From contig CAUCIO010000021.1 in NCBI GenBank assembly GCA_958442925.1, forward strand, positions 1-21,050: a DNA stretch of 21,050 bases, written 5' to 3'. The notes beneath the pieces were generated by a model. That model saw only the letters and a list, made by a program, of their open reading frames with translations. It made no database searches and was not told where the DNA came from. Of this stretch, positions 13,600 through 21,050 are shown piece by piece (position 1 is the stretch's first letter; each line of letters opens with the position of its first letter). The position numbers were made by a program, and so were the translations under genes. Source of the DNA: an uncultured Clostridium sp. (GTDB lineage Bacteria; Bacillota; Clostridia; Lachnospirales; Lachnospiraceae).

Positions 13600-15027
13600 T
13601 TACAGAAAACGGCGCAGTGGAATGACCAACACTCTCATCACAGAATAAAACAGTTTTTTTCCAATGCTCATTTCCCTGGGAACATAGTCTGTTCCGTACT
13701 GATATTCCCCATTTTCTCCCATAATTTTGCTCCTCGTCTTATCCTGCTCCGCCTCCTGCCGGATGATGCTGTTTAACTCAGGACAGTCTACTGCCAGCAT
13801 CAGTTCTGTATCCTGGTAGGTGCTGCGCATATCGAAATTGTAGGAGCCCACCAGGCTCATCCTGTCATCCAGCAGTACTGCCTTTGTATGGCTGGAATAC
13901 TCTCCCATCAGCTCGTATACCTTCACTCCCGTATCCCAGATTTTTTCCTTCTGGTTCAGATAGTCGGTACAGCCCCAGGGATTGGCTCCGCTGGCCACAT
14001 CATTGGTAATCATCTCTACCGAAACTCCCCTGTCTCTCAGCTCCTCCAGTCCCTGATACATCTCCTTCCCGCAGATAATGTAGGGCGTATACATAGTAAT
14101 CTGTTCCGCCTCCAGCATCAGCTGCTGAAGAGAATACCACAGAAGCGGCTCTTTATTTTCCGTCTCCACAGGATTTGAAAGCAGTGAAATTTTGTTGGTT
14201 TCCATGGTAAGAGCTGTATAGTCCCAGTCTGTGTAGGCTTTCTGATACGTCTCTCTCAGATACTCATATCTCTCTTTCAGCTCCCGTTCTGCCTGTTCCA
14301 CCTGAGAGGTCTCTTTCCGGCAGATGTATTCCCTGCTGTCCGGAAGGGCCCAGACTGTCTCAAAATACCGCTTCAGCTGAGAAATAGAAGCGTTTTCATC
14401 CGGCGTCTCCGTCTCATAGACAAACAGTTCCCGATCCATATTTTTCTGAGAAGAGTAATCGCCTAAAAACAGGTTCATGGTATTGCGTCCGCCCAGCATG
14501 TACATGCCCTCGTCTATGATCAGGTATTTATCGTGAAGCCTGGCCTGCATATCCCAGGGTCTGAATGGACTGATCGGATTATAAATCTTTATAGAGACAC
14601 TCGGACAGGATACCAGCGCCTTAAAATACTTATTTCCCGTCAGTTTCAAAACTCCATTAAAGCCGTCCACAATAACTCTCACCTGCACGCCCCGGTCTGC
14701 GGCCTGCATCAGTGCGGCTATAATATCCTTCCCCGCTTCATCGGATTTAAAATCAAAGGTAGACAGGATGATTTCTTCCTTCGCCTCCTCAATCAGATGC
14801 AGTCTCCACAGCAGCGCATCATCATTGTTATCTATGTAAGCCGTCCGCTCCGGCCCCGGCCCGCTGCCATAAAAGGAGGAGGCATGAAAGCTCTCCTTAT
14901 AAAGAGCCGGAACTTCTTTATGACAGATATAGGGAAGCACCAGGCATCCGATATAGATAAGAATCAGAATAAGCAGGATCCTTCCCACTGTTATATGTTT
15001 TAAAATTGCGCCCTTTCTTCCCGGCAT
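13600..15027 (-). CDS. Membrane-anchored phospholipase D-like protein (cardiolipin synthase family)
   Basis: A 475-residue protein from the start at 15027, which has AAGGAGGAG about seven bases upstream; the longer frame from 15114 overlaps the preceding gene and lacks a ribosome site. One N-terminal membrane segment (about 12-34) is followed by two phospholipase D HKD motifs: HDKYLIID (165-172), with GGRN after it, and HTKAVLLD (380-387), with GSYNFD after it. Both contain the catalytic His and Lys, so an active phosphatidyl-transferase fold is expected. Cardiolipin synthesis from phosphatidylglycerol is the likeliest role, but the single membrane anchor and the long insert between motifs (about 230-300) differ from the classical two-TM Cls, so another phosphodiester substrate is possible. 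Last gene of the cutC-yitT operon. Confidence 0.88.
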   Translation of the reverse strand: MPGRKGAILKHITVGRILLILILIYIGCLVLPYICHKEVPALYKESFHASSFYGSGPGPERTAYIDNNDDALLWRLHLIEEAKEEIILSTFDFKSDEAGKDIIAALMQAADRGVQVRVIVDGFNGVLKLTGNKYFKALVSCPSVSIKIYNPISPFRPWDMQARLHDKYLIIDEGMYMLGGRNTMNLFLGDYSSQKNMDRELFVYETETPDENASISQLKRYFETVWALPDSREYICRKETSQVEQAERELKERYEYLRETYQKAYTDWDYTALTMETNKISLLSNPVETENKEPLLWYSLQQLMLEAEQITMYTPYIICGKEMYQGLEELRDRGVSVEMITNDVASGANPWGCTDYLNQKEKIWDTGVKVYELMGEYSSHTKAVLLDDRMSLVGSYNFDMRSTYQDTELMLAVDCPELNSIIRQEAEQDKTRSKIMGENGEYQYGTDYVPREMSIGKKLFYSVMRVLVIPLRRFL

Positions 15028-15058
15028 AACGTCTCCTCCTTCTGTACAGTCCCTTCCA

Positions 15059-15973
15059 TCATTCGATAGGCTTCTGGTAAAATCCCCCAAAAAATGTCTC
15101 CGTAGGAAGAACATTTACTATAATCTTCGGATCTGTCCGCTTCATCAGATGGACAATATCCTGCACCTCATAAGAGGAAACTACCGTATGCAGCAGAGCC
15201 ATTCTCTGCCTGCTGTAGCCGCCGTAACCCTCCATCACAGATATTCCATGACGGTAATATTTCACATATTCCTCCACTACCCGATCCGGCTCATGGGTCG
15301 TAATCTGCAGGGTTACCCGTTTATATCTGTGGTAAAAGCTGTCAATAGTCTTTGTGGAAATAAACTGAAACATAATGGAATATCCTGCATATTCCCAGCC
15401 AAAAATCGCTCCGAACACACAGAGCATACAGGCATTAAAGACAAACACATACTGCCAGATCGCCTTGCCCGTCTTATTCGACACATACAGGGCAATAAAG
15501 TCCGTTCCTCCTGTGGATGCGTTTCCTTTCAGGGCCACCACAATATTCATGCCATAGACAAAACCGCCAAAACAGATGTTTAAAAGCTCATCATCAAACA
15601 GCGGCGCAAAATGCAGCGTTCTAAGAAAAAAGCTGGCCAGAAATACCTGGAGCATGGAAAAGATTACGAATTTTTTTCCTATGTGCTTAAAACAGAATAC
15701 CGCTACCGGAAGGTTCAGGACAATCATTCCCAAAAAAGTAGGAAAATGATACCCAAACAGGGAAGCAATCCTGTCTATGAGCACCGCCACCCCTGTAAAA
15801 CCGCTGGACAGAATCTGGGCAGGCGTTAAAAAGGCCTGCATGGCAAAAGCCTGAAGAAGCGCCGATGCCGTTACCGCAGCAGCTGTAACGGCGTACCTGT
15901 AAATTGGATGGTTCCAATCACGTTTCATTTTCGCTGATAGTTCCGTTGACTTTTTCACCCTGTTCTCCTTCAT
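15059..15973 (-). CDS. YitT-family membrane protein (DUF161 + DUF2179)
   Basis: A 304-residue protein with about five hydrophobic segments over residues 27-205, including the family-type stretches LTPAQILSSGFTGVAVL and KGNASTGGTDFIA. A soluble C-terminal DUF2179 domain (about 220-300) follows, with SVMEGYGGYSRQ and TDPKIIVNVL. Function is unknown for the family; the domain resembles small ligand-binding folds. The ATG at 15973 overlaps the cutC stop (ATGA), consistent with coupling, but has a poor ribosome site. A GTG at 15958 has AAGGAG six bases upstream and could be the real start (299 residues). The gene ends 31 bp before the PLD gene. Confidence 0.9.
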   Translation of the reverse strand: MKENRVKKSTELSAKMKRDWNHPIYRYAVTAAAVTASALLQAFAMQAFLTPAQILSSGFTGVAVLIDRIASLFGYHFPTFLGMIVLNLPVAVFCFKHIGKKFVIFSMLQVFLASFFLRTLHFAPLFDDELLNICFGGFVYGMNIVVALKGNASTGGTDFIALYVSNKTGKAIWQYVFVFNACMLCVFGAIFGWEYAGYSIMFQFISTKTIDSFYHRYKRVTLQITTHEPDRVVEEYVKYYRHGISVMEGYGGYSRQRMALLHTVVSSYEVQDIVHLMKRTDPKIIVNVLPTETFFGGFYQKPIE

Positions 15974-16716
15974 TGTTTTCTTTGCTTCACACTTTCCATC
16001 AACTGTCTCACCAGTACCTCATCTACCATATCGTAGTCATCTTCATGGGGCGTCCCGGCAAAGCTGTAATTTACATGTTCTCCTGATGTGGTCGGATCAT
16101 TTCTCCAGCCTTTGCAGGAAGAGTGAATCTGAGAAATGCCTGTAAATTCCATCAGTCTTCCGGCATTTCCTGCGTTTACACCGCTTCCGGCCAGCAATTC
16201 AATCCTGCCGCCAAACTCCTGCTGAAGCTTCTTTAAAAGCTCTCTGCCCTCCCATGCTGTTCCTCTCAGGCCGCTGGTCAGAATTCGATCAGCCCCCAAC
16301 TCGATCAGCTGGGAAACGGCTGCTTCCGGATCTGCGGTGCAGTCAAACGCTCTGTGGAACACTGCCTTTTGTCCATAGCTGTGGATCAGCTCTGTCATCC
16401 TGCCTGTCTTTTCCAAATCAATTTCCCGGTTTCTCGTCAGAAAGCCGAAAGCCAGACCGTTGCTTCCACACTCTAACAGCATTTTAGCCTCCTCAAACAT
16501 CTGCTCTGTCTCCAGCTCTGTGTAGCAGAATCCGCCTCCTCTGGGCCTCACCATGGAAATCACCGTCAAATCCGTCGTTTTCTTTACCAGCCTGATACAT
16601 CCCGCCGAAGGCGTCAGACCTCCTAAAGCCAGAGCAGAGTTAAGCTCTATCCGTTCTGCGCCTCCCCGGCTGGCAGCCACCGCATCCTCATAACTTCCGC
16701 AGCAAATCTCAACCAT
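15970..16716 (-). CDS. cutC: CutC family protein
   Basis: A 248-residue TIM-barrel protein of the CutC family. The start at 16716 is chosen for AGAGG eight bases upstream and the conserved opening MVEICCGSYEDAVAASRGGA; the longer frame to 16908 adds unrelated residues. Family motifs seen include GGAERIELNSAL.LGGLTPS near the N-terminus, MVRPRGGGFCYT, HRAFDC, RILTSG and the HSSC segment near residue 200. CutC was first linked to copper tolerance in E. coli, but its enzymatic role is unresolved. It is the first gene of an operon with yitT and the PLD gene. Confidence 0.92.
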   Translation of the reverse strand: MVEICCGSYEDAVAASRGGAERIELNSALALGGLTPSAGCIRLVKKTTDLTVISMVRPRGGGFCYTELETEQMFEEAKMLLECGSNGLAFGFLTRNREIDLEKTGRMTELIHSYGQKAVFHRAFDCTADPEAAVSQLIELGADRILTSGLRGTAWEGRELLKKLQQEFGGRIELLAGSGVNAGNAGRLMEFTGISQIHSSCKGWRNDPTTSGEHVNYSFAGTPHEDDYDMVDEVLVRQLMESVKQRKQ

Positions 16717-16773
16717 CCTGTCATCCTCTCTGTTTCCTGTATTTTGCAGCTGCATTGCCGGCTGCTTTCTGTT

Positions 16774-16779
16774 ATTATA
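16774..16779 (-). promoter_or_regulatory. Possible -10 box upstream of cutC
   Basis: A perfect TATAAT on the minus strand lies about 58 bases before the cutC start, in the gap after the DUF1667 terminator. No convincing -35 hexamer is seen at 16-18 bp. Confidence 0.4.
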
Positions 16780-16847
16780 TCCCATTTTCGCCGTTTTTGC
16801 TACCTGGAGACCTTCTGAAAGAACCTTACGCCAGTCCTTCCGTCTAT

Positions 16848-16885
16848 GCGAAAAGAGACAGAATACAGCTTTTTTCTGTACTCTG
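16848..16885 (-). terminator. Terminator of the glp / DUF1667 operon
   Basis: On the minus strand CAGAGTACAG (16885-16876) pairs with CTGTATTCTG (16868-16859), with one G-U pair, followed by TCTCTTTTCG. It lies 44 bases past the DUF1667 stop. Confidence 0.65.
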
Positions 16886-16928
16886 CCTCTCCCCTGAACC
16901 TGTTTCATGCGCCTGGCGCATTTCTGTT

Positions 16929-17300
16929 CTATGCTCTCTTTTCCTCGATTTCCTTAGTGGCAATCACATCGACTCCTGTGCCGCAGATGTCAGATACAAT
17001 TACATCTCCAATGTGTACCGGAGCTTCCACGCAGACTCCCTTTAAGGCGCGGACACAGTCGAAGATTTTTCCCTTGGGAATATCGTTCTTCGTCTTTACG
17101 GAAACCATGTCAAGGCTTCCGCCCTTAACCATAACAGTAGATGTTACGATTCTGGTAGGATTCGTCACTTCCTTGCGGGCGTAATCCTCACCGCGCTTGC
17201 AGGTGTTGCCTGTCACGCTCTTCACCTCGCCGTTTTCCATCTCAACGGTCACCATACACCCCAGAGGGCAGCCGATGCAGATCAGTTCTCTTTTTTCCAT
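16929..17300 (-). CDS. DUF1667 domain protein, putative iron-sulfur partner
   Basis: A 123-residue protein of the DUF1667 family. Four cysteines sit in C8-x2-C11-x3-C15-x18-C34 (CIGCPLGC and CKRGEDYA), an arrangement like the N-terminal [4Fe-4S] site of molybdopterin oxidoreductases, so an Fe-S cluster or zinc site is inferred. The rest (about 45-123) has no recognised catalytic motif. The ribosome site AGGAGG lies in the last codons of the upstream flavoprotein gene, 4 bp apart, so translation is probably coupled. This family regularly travels with GlpA-type and FAD proteins, and is likely a small subunit of that complex. Confidence 0.88.
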   Translation of the reverse strand: MEKRELICIGCPLGCMVTVEMENGEVKSVTGNTCKRGEDYARKEVTNPTRIVTSTVMVKGGSLDMVSVKTKNDIPKGKIFDCVRALKGVCVEAPVHIGDVIVSDICGTGVDVIATKEIEEKRA

Positions 17301-17304
17301 AGCC

Positions 17305-18570
17305 TTACGCCTCCTCTATTTTCAGTGTAATCGTCTTTAAATCAGGATAGGACGCAAGCTGCGTCTTCTTGAACTTCACATTCTCCATCTCACCTGGCGC
17401 TACTACAGGACGTTTTCTGTGAACGACACGCTCATCGTCAAAATAAACGCTTACAAAGCAGTTTTTGTAGACATTTCCCACACGGAAACGGACGGTCAGC
17501 TCCTCTGCCATTCTCTCCGGATCAATGGTCTTCGGCACTGTGTAGCGGACTCCGTCTGTGGGAACCAGCTTAATCTCTTTTCCGCTGTTCTCAGGCAGAA
17601 TTCCCTTCACATATTTCGCAGCATTCTCTCCGGCAACAGCAGCCTCCTCAGATACATAATCTACCAGATCGTGAACGTGGAGTACGTTTCCGCAGGCAAA
17701 TACGCCGTCAATGTTTGTCTCCAGGCTCTCATTGACAGACGGCCCTGAGGTCACCGGCTCAATGTCTACGCCCATTCCGCGGCTTAACTCATTCTCCGGA
17801 ATCAGACCTACTGACAGAAGCAGCGTATCACAGTCATAGTCCTCCTCTGTGCCTGGAATCGGTTTTCCTTTTCCGTCTACCTGAGCCAGGGTAATTCCTG
17901 TCAGCCTTTCCTTACCGCGGATCTCCACAACGGTGTGGCTCAGCTTTAACGGAATACCGAAGTCGTCCAGACACTGTACAATATTTCTCTTTAAGCCGCC
18001 GGAATATGGCATCAGCTCTGCCACTACCTTTACCTTGGCGCCCTCTAAGGTCATACGTCTGGCCATGATCAGGCCGATGTCTCCGGATCCCAGAATGACA
18101 ACCTCCCGGCCCGGCATAAAGCCTTCCATATTGACAAGACGCTGGGCAGTTCCTGCTGAGTAAATACCTGCCGGTCGGTAACCCGGAATATTTAAAGCTC
18201 CTCTGGAACGCTCTCTGCAGCCCATGGCTAAAATCACAGCCTTGGCCTGAATCTCAAAGAGTCCTTCCTCCCGATTCATGGCTGTCACTACTTTTTCATG
18301 GGAAATATCAATTACCATTGTGTTCAGACAGTATTCTATCTCAAGCTCCTGCACCTGCTCAATAAAGCGGCGGGCGTACTCCGGGCCTGTCAGCTCTTCC
18401 TTGAAGGTGTGAAGACCGAAGCCATTGTGAATACACTGGTTTAAAATTCCTCCCAGTTCCTTATCGCGTTCCAGAATCAGAATGCTGTCAATCCCGCTTC
18501 TCTTTGCAGCTGCTGCAGCAGCCAGCCCTGCGGGACCTCCTCCGATAACGACAATATCATATGATTTCAT
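17305..18570 (-). CDS. FAD/NAD(P)-dependent oxidoreductase of the glp module
   Basis: A 421-residue flavoprotein with an N-terminal FAD-binding GGGPAG (10-15), a second dinucleotide-binding site VVILGSGDIG in mid-protein (about 170-180), the segment MGCRERSRG, and a C-terminal FAD-binding GVFACGN. The start at 18570 has AGGAGGGGG just upstream, overlapping the GlpA stop region (13-bp gap); the longer frame to 18615 is not needed. It resembles NADH-dependent pyridine-nucleotide-disulfide oxidoreductases and probably transfers electrons between the GlpA-type subunit and NAD+ or another carrier. It is not a close match to E. coli GlpB. The direct electron partner is unknown. Confidence 0.9.
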   Translation of the reverse strand: MKSYDIVVIGGGPAGLAAAAAAKRSGIDSILILERDKELGGILNQCIHNGFGLHTFKEELTGPEYARRFIEQVQELEIEYCLNTMVIDISHEKVVTAMNREEGLFEIQAKAVILAMGCRERSRGALNIPGYRPAGIYSAGTAQRLVNMEGFMPGREVVILGSGDIGLIMARRMTLEGAKVKVVAELMPYSGGLKRNIVQCLDDFGIPLKLSHTVVEIRGKERLTGITLAQVDGKGKPIPGTEEDYDCDTLLLSVGLIPENELSRGMGVDIEPVTSGPSVNESLETNIDGVFACGNVLHVHDLVDYVSEEAAVAGENAAKYVKGILPENSGKEIKLVPTDGVRYTVPKTIDPERMAEELTVRFRVGNVYKNCFVSVYFDDERVVHRKRPVVAPGEMENVKFKKTQLASYPDLKTITLKIEEA

Positions 18571-18583
18571 GGCGTCCCCCTCC

Positions 18584-20023
18584 TTACAGTTTGTCCTTGT
18601 TTGTTCCAACCACAATCTTGGAATCTCCGCCAGACTTGGTCACCTCATACATGCTGATATTCAGCTCTCTTGCCAGAATGTCCATAGTTCTCGGTGAACA
18701 GAAGCCAGCCTGGCAGCGGCCCATACCTGCCCTTGTACGGCGCTTTACTCCGTCCAGGGATTTCGCTCCCAGCGGTCTGTGGATGGCGTCTAAAATCTCT
18801 CCCTCTGAGATCGTCTCACAGCGGCAGATAATATTTCCATAGGCAGGATTTTCCTTGATCAGCTTGGATCTCTCTTCCTTAGACAGTGATTTCGGATCCA
18901 GAATGCCCTTTCTTGTGGCAATGAAATTGTCCTTCTCCTTTAACTCTGCCTTCTCCTTCAGAATGTCAGCCACCATCTTTCCAATAGCCGGGCTGCTGGA
19001 AAGACCTGGGGACTCAATGCCGGCGCAGTCGATAAAACCCTTGCAGTCCGGAAGCTCCTTAATAATAAACTCATGGTGATCTTCATGGGCTCTCAGTCCT
19101 GCAAAGGAGGTAATTACCTGGCGCATCGGAATGTTGTTGACACTGTTCTGTGCTTTCGCAATGACCTCATCCAGTCCCTCTCTTGTGGTGTTCGTTCCCT
19201 CTTTATCGTCAATGTCTACCGCTGTCGGACCTAACAGCAGGTTTCCGTGAATGGTTGGTGTAACAAGAATACCTTTTCCAAATTTTCCCGGGAGTGTAAA
19301 TACTGTCTTGTCTACCAGATCGCCTGCTGTGCGGTCTAACAGACAGTAATCGCCTCTTCTTGGCGTAATGTGGATTTTCTCCTCACTCATCATGTTGTGG
19401 AACACATCAGCGTAAACGCCCGCTGCATTCACTACAAACCTTGTCTTTAACACTCCATTGTTTGTGTGAAGCTCAAAGGTTCCGTCTTCCGCTTTCTCAA
19501 TATCCTTTACCTCTGTATTAAACTTGAACTCTACGCCGTTTACATTGGCATTCTCTGCCAAAGCAATGGTCAGGCCAAAGGGACATACGATTCCGCCGGT
19601 AGGCGCGTAGAGAGCAGCCACCGCATTATCCGAAATGTTCGGCTCCATCTCTTTCAGCTCCTCTTTGCTGAGAATGCGAAGTTCCTTCACTCCGTTGGCA
19701 ATACCTCTCTCATAGAGAGCCTGAAGATTCGGAAGCTCCTCCTCATGCATACAGAGCACCAGAGAACCATTTCGTCTAAAGTGGAAATCCAGATCCCTGG
19801 ACAGCTGATCCATCATCTGGTTGCCTTCCACATTCAGCTTAGCCATCAGGGAACCGGAAGCCGCATCATATCCGGCATGAATAATCGCGCTGTTGGCTTT
19901 TGATGTGCCGCAGCACACATCCTCCTCTTTTTCTACGACGCAGAATCTTCCTTCATACCGTGACAGCTCTCTGGCTGATGCACAGCCAGAAACGCCTGCG
20001 CCGATAATAATAACGTCATACAT
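18584..20023 (-). CDS. glpA: Glycerol-3-phosphate dehydrogenase, GlpA type with BFD-like domain
   Basis: A 479-residue protein likely to oxidise glycerol-3-phosphate to dihydroxyacetone phosphate. The DAO/FAD fold starts IIIGAGVSGCASAREL (5-20) and includes SAIIHAGYD and the late FAD-contact region SFAGLRAHED and IDCAGIESPGLSSSPAIG. The C-terminal BFD-like [2Fe-2S] domain has cysteines at 400, 402, 437 and 442 (CRCE..., CQAGFC). That combination is typical of anaerobic GlpA rather than aerobic GlpD. The start has AGGAGG eight bases upstream. It lies downstream of glpF and directly upstream of its flavoprotein and DUF1667 partners. Other 2-hydroxyacid substrates (L-2-hydroxyglutarate oxidase-like relatives) cannot be excluded, but glpF favours glycerol-3-phosphate. 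Confidence 0.9.
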   Translation of the reverse strand: MYDVIIIGAGVSGCASARELSRYEGRFCVVEKEEDVCCGTSKANSAIIHAGYDAASGSLMAKLNVEGNQMMDQLSRDLDFHFRRNGSLVLCMHEEELPNLQALYERGIANGVKELRILSKEELKEMEPNISDNAVAALYAPTGGIVCPFGLTIALAENANVNGVEFKFNTEVKDIEKAEDGTFELHTNNGVLKTRFVVNAAGVYADVFHNMMSEEKIHITPRRGDYCLLDRTAGDLVDKTVFTLPGKFGKGILVTPTIHGNLLLGPTAVDIDDKEGTNTTREGLDEVIAKAQNSVNNIPMRQVITSFAGLRAHEDHHEFIIKELPDCKGFIDCAGIESPGLSSSPAIGKMVADILKEKAELKEKDNFIATRKGILDPKSLSKEERSKLIKENPAYGNIICRCETISEGEILDAIHRPLGAKSLDGVKRRTRAGMGRCQAGFCSPRTMDILARELNISMYEVTKSGGDSKIVVGTNKDKL

Positions 20024-20087
20024 ACTCCATTCCTCCTTGCTGCAACTCTATTGCCGATATACAATTCGTTTTTAATTTTATAATTAT

Positions 20088-20152
20088 CAGAAAATTAAAG
20101 AGAGCCCGGCAGAGGAATCAGCCTGTAAGCTGATGATTTCCTTGCCCGGCTC
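20088..20152 (-). terminator. Complex hairpin with T-rich tail ahead of glpA
   Basis: GAGCCGGGCA (20152-20143, minus) pairs with TGCCGGGCTC (20111-20102) with one mismatch, and AGGAA/CAGC pair inside with TTCC/GCTG, leaving a bulge. TCTTTAATTTT follows. It can end glpF transcripts, or act as an attenuator for glpA if a GlpP-like antiterminator exists. Confidence 0.55.
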
Positions 20153-20204
20153 ATCTCTCCATGCAATACTTATTTTATTAACTTCCCGCACTCCTGTGCA
20201 CTCA

Positions 20205-20322
20205 GGACGGGAAACTCAAACTCCGCTGTGCTCCGTTTGAGTAGCGCACAAATAACTTCGTTCTGGACGGGAAACTCAAACTCCGCTGCGCTCCGTTTGA
20301 GTAGCGCACAAATAACTTCGTT
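20205..20322. repeat. 60-bp tandem duplication
   Basis: Units 20205-20262 and 20265-20322 match at 57 of 58 positions (T at 20229, C at 20289), with a period of exactly 60. Each unit holds ACTCAAAC...GTTTGAGT, an 8-bp inverted repeat around a 13-base GC-rich loop, and the start of a second stem (GCACAAATAAC). Confidence 0.95.
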
Positions 20323-20330
20323 ATTTGTGC
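20306..20330. repeat. 11-bp hairpin directly behind glpF
   Basis: GCACAAATAAC (20306-20316) and GTTATTTGTGC (20320-20330) are perfect complements around TTC. It starts one base past the glpF stop codon. Only the second tandem unit has both arms. No U-tract follows, so mRNA 3'-end protection is more likely than termination. Confidence 0.85.
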
Positions 20331-20331
20331 T

Positions 20332-21045
20332 TTACCACGGAATGGCTCCGTAGAGTAATACAGCTGCGATAGCGCCGATAATCGGTCCTACAACTGGAAC
20401 AAGCGCATAACCCCAGTTGGAATCGCCTTTGCCCTGGATAGGAAGAACTGCGTGTGCAATTCTCGGGCCAAGGTCACGGGCCGGGTTAATTGCGTAGCCT
20501 GTCAGTCCGCCTAAGGACATACCAACGGATACGATAATTCCGAATACCAGGAATTTATCAAGGCCAACTTCTGCTGCGCCTGGAACATTGCCAAGACCCT
20601 TAATAGCAAATACGAGAATGAAAGTTCCGATTGCCTCAGACAGAATGTTTAATGGCTTATTGTCAATAGATGGTCCTGTACAGAATACGCCGAGCTTTGT
20701 GCCTGCGTCTGGTGTAGCGTCAAACTGTCCCTTGAACAGAATGTATACAAGAACAGCGCCTACAAATGCACCTGCAAACTGAGCAATGATATATCCAGGA
20801 ACAAGAGCCCAGTCAAAGCTTCCGTCAATAGCCAGAGCCAGTGTCAGCGCCGGGTTAAAGGAAGCGCCGGAAGCTGCTCCGAAGATGAATGCCGGAACCA
20901 TAACCGCAAGGCCCCATGCAAAGGTAATCTGGATGGAACCTCCGCCCTTCATACCGGATTTATTCAGGTTTACGTTTGCTACAACACCATCACCTAACAG
21001 GATCAGCATCATGGTTCCTAAAAATTCAGCTATATATGGCAGCAT
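20332..21045 (-). CDS. glpF: Glycerol facilitator (aquaglyceroporin, MIP family)
   Basis: A 237-residue channel for facilitated glycerol diffusion across the cytoplasmic membrane. Both pore half-helix motifs are present: SFNPALT (62-68) and INPARDLGPR (186-195); the Asp in NPARD marks a glycerol-type rather than water-specific channel. About six membrane helices are visible. The start MLPYIAEFLGTMMLILLGDG fits the family N-terminus, but only five bases lie upstream in the window, so its ribosome site is not visible. It is probably the first or second gene of the glycerol module; a glycerol kinase gene may lie outside. Confidence 0.96.
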   Translation of the reverse strand: MLPYIAEFLGTMMLILLGDGVVANVNLNKSGMKGGGSIQITFAWGLAVMVPAFIFGAASGASFNPALTLALAIDGSFDWALVPGYIIAQFAGAFVGAVLVYILFKGQFDATPDAGTKLGVFCTGPSIDNKPLNILSEAIGTFILVFAIKGLGNVPGAAEVGLDKFLVFGIIVSVGMSLGGLTGYAINPARDLGPRIAHAVLPIQGKGDSNWGYALVPVVGPIIGAIAAVLLYGAIPW

Positions 21046-21050
21046 AAAAA

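Larger units (their letters stand above)
20024..20331. other. 308-bp gap between glpF and glpA
   Basis: No gene is seen. In transcript (minus) order it holds a hairpin directly after glpF, two 60-bp tandem units, a further inverted pair (TTCCCG 20183-20188 with CGGGAA 20208-20213), a complex hairpin with a T-rich tail (20088-20152) and an AT-rich leader to the glpA ribosome site. No clear promoter for glpA was found. Confidence 0.7.

Noticed and set aside
15970..16716. CutC as the choline TMA-lyase (also named cutC), linked to the BCCT transporter
   Set aside because: This is the 248-residue TIM-barrel CutC family, not the ~850-residue glycyl radical enzyme; the shared name is a coincidence.
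16717..16908. 64-residue N-terminal extension of CutC
   Set aside because: The extension is basic, unlike the family, crosses the -10 box and the upstream terminator; AGAGG precedes ATG 16716.
20205..20322. CRISPR array
   Set aside because: Only two units in direct tandem at a 60-bp period with no unique spacers and no cas genes.

Overview
The window reads as chromosomal DNA of a Gram-positive anaerobe, most likely a Lachnospiraceae / Clostridium cluster XIVa type gut bacterium. Support comes from the long-form HPF, the UPF0735/PheB ACT protein ahead of homoserine dehydrogenase, an alpha/beta-type aspartokinase, the GlpA / FAD oxidoreductase / DUF1667 trio, strong AGGAGG-type ribosome sites, and mid-GC genes separated by AT-rich gaps. 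The genus cannot be fixed from sequence alone. No rRNA, tRNA, CRISPR array, transposase, phage gene or classical defence gene was seen. Gene content is mostly housekeeping; the unusual material is in the intergenic DNA.

Layout. Positions 1-917 are an AT-rich stretch with several palindromes and one unrecognised small membrane protein (326-703), closed by a strong terminator. A divergent BCCT-family transporter (1039-2577, +) follows, with a 13-bp inverted repeat over its -10 box. From 2738 to 12351 all genes are on the minus strand. In transcription order they are secA, prfB (with a programmed +1 frameshift), an ACT-domain regulator (pheB type), hom, lysC (with a probable internal start for a regulatory beta subunit) and tex (with its own promoter). 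The 664-bp gap between the divergent secA and hpf genes holds a dense cluster of DnaA boxes. hpf (+) converges on a minus-strand operon cutC-yitT-PLD across a shared bidirectional terminator. The right end (16929-21045, minus) is a glycerol / glycerol-3-phosphate module: glpF, a GlpA-type dehydrogenase, a pyridine-nucleotide-disulfide-type flavoprotein and a DUF1667 protein.

How the genes work together. hom and lysC supply the first and third steps of the aspartate pathway (Thr/Met/Lys), with a small ACT sensor at the head of the operon. secA, prfB, hpf and tex serve protein export, translation termination, ribosome hibernation and RNA-linked transcription functions. The glp module imports glycerol and probably oxidises glycerol-3-phosphate through a multi-subunit flavin/iron-sulfur enzyme; a kinase is not in the window.

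Most notable non-coding signals: (1) five consensus DnaA boxes within 115 bp, two pairs directly abutting, between secA and hpf; (2) three long intrinsic terminators (after the BCCT gene, tex and secA) whose stems differ but whose loops share a motif close to TTCCACTTAAAGTCAC in the transcript sense, with two further copies beside them; (3) a near-perfect 60-bp tandem duplication with nested hairpins just behind glpF; (4) an internal Shine-Dalgarno and Met codon in lysC at the place expected for the beta subunit.
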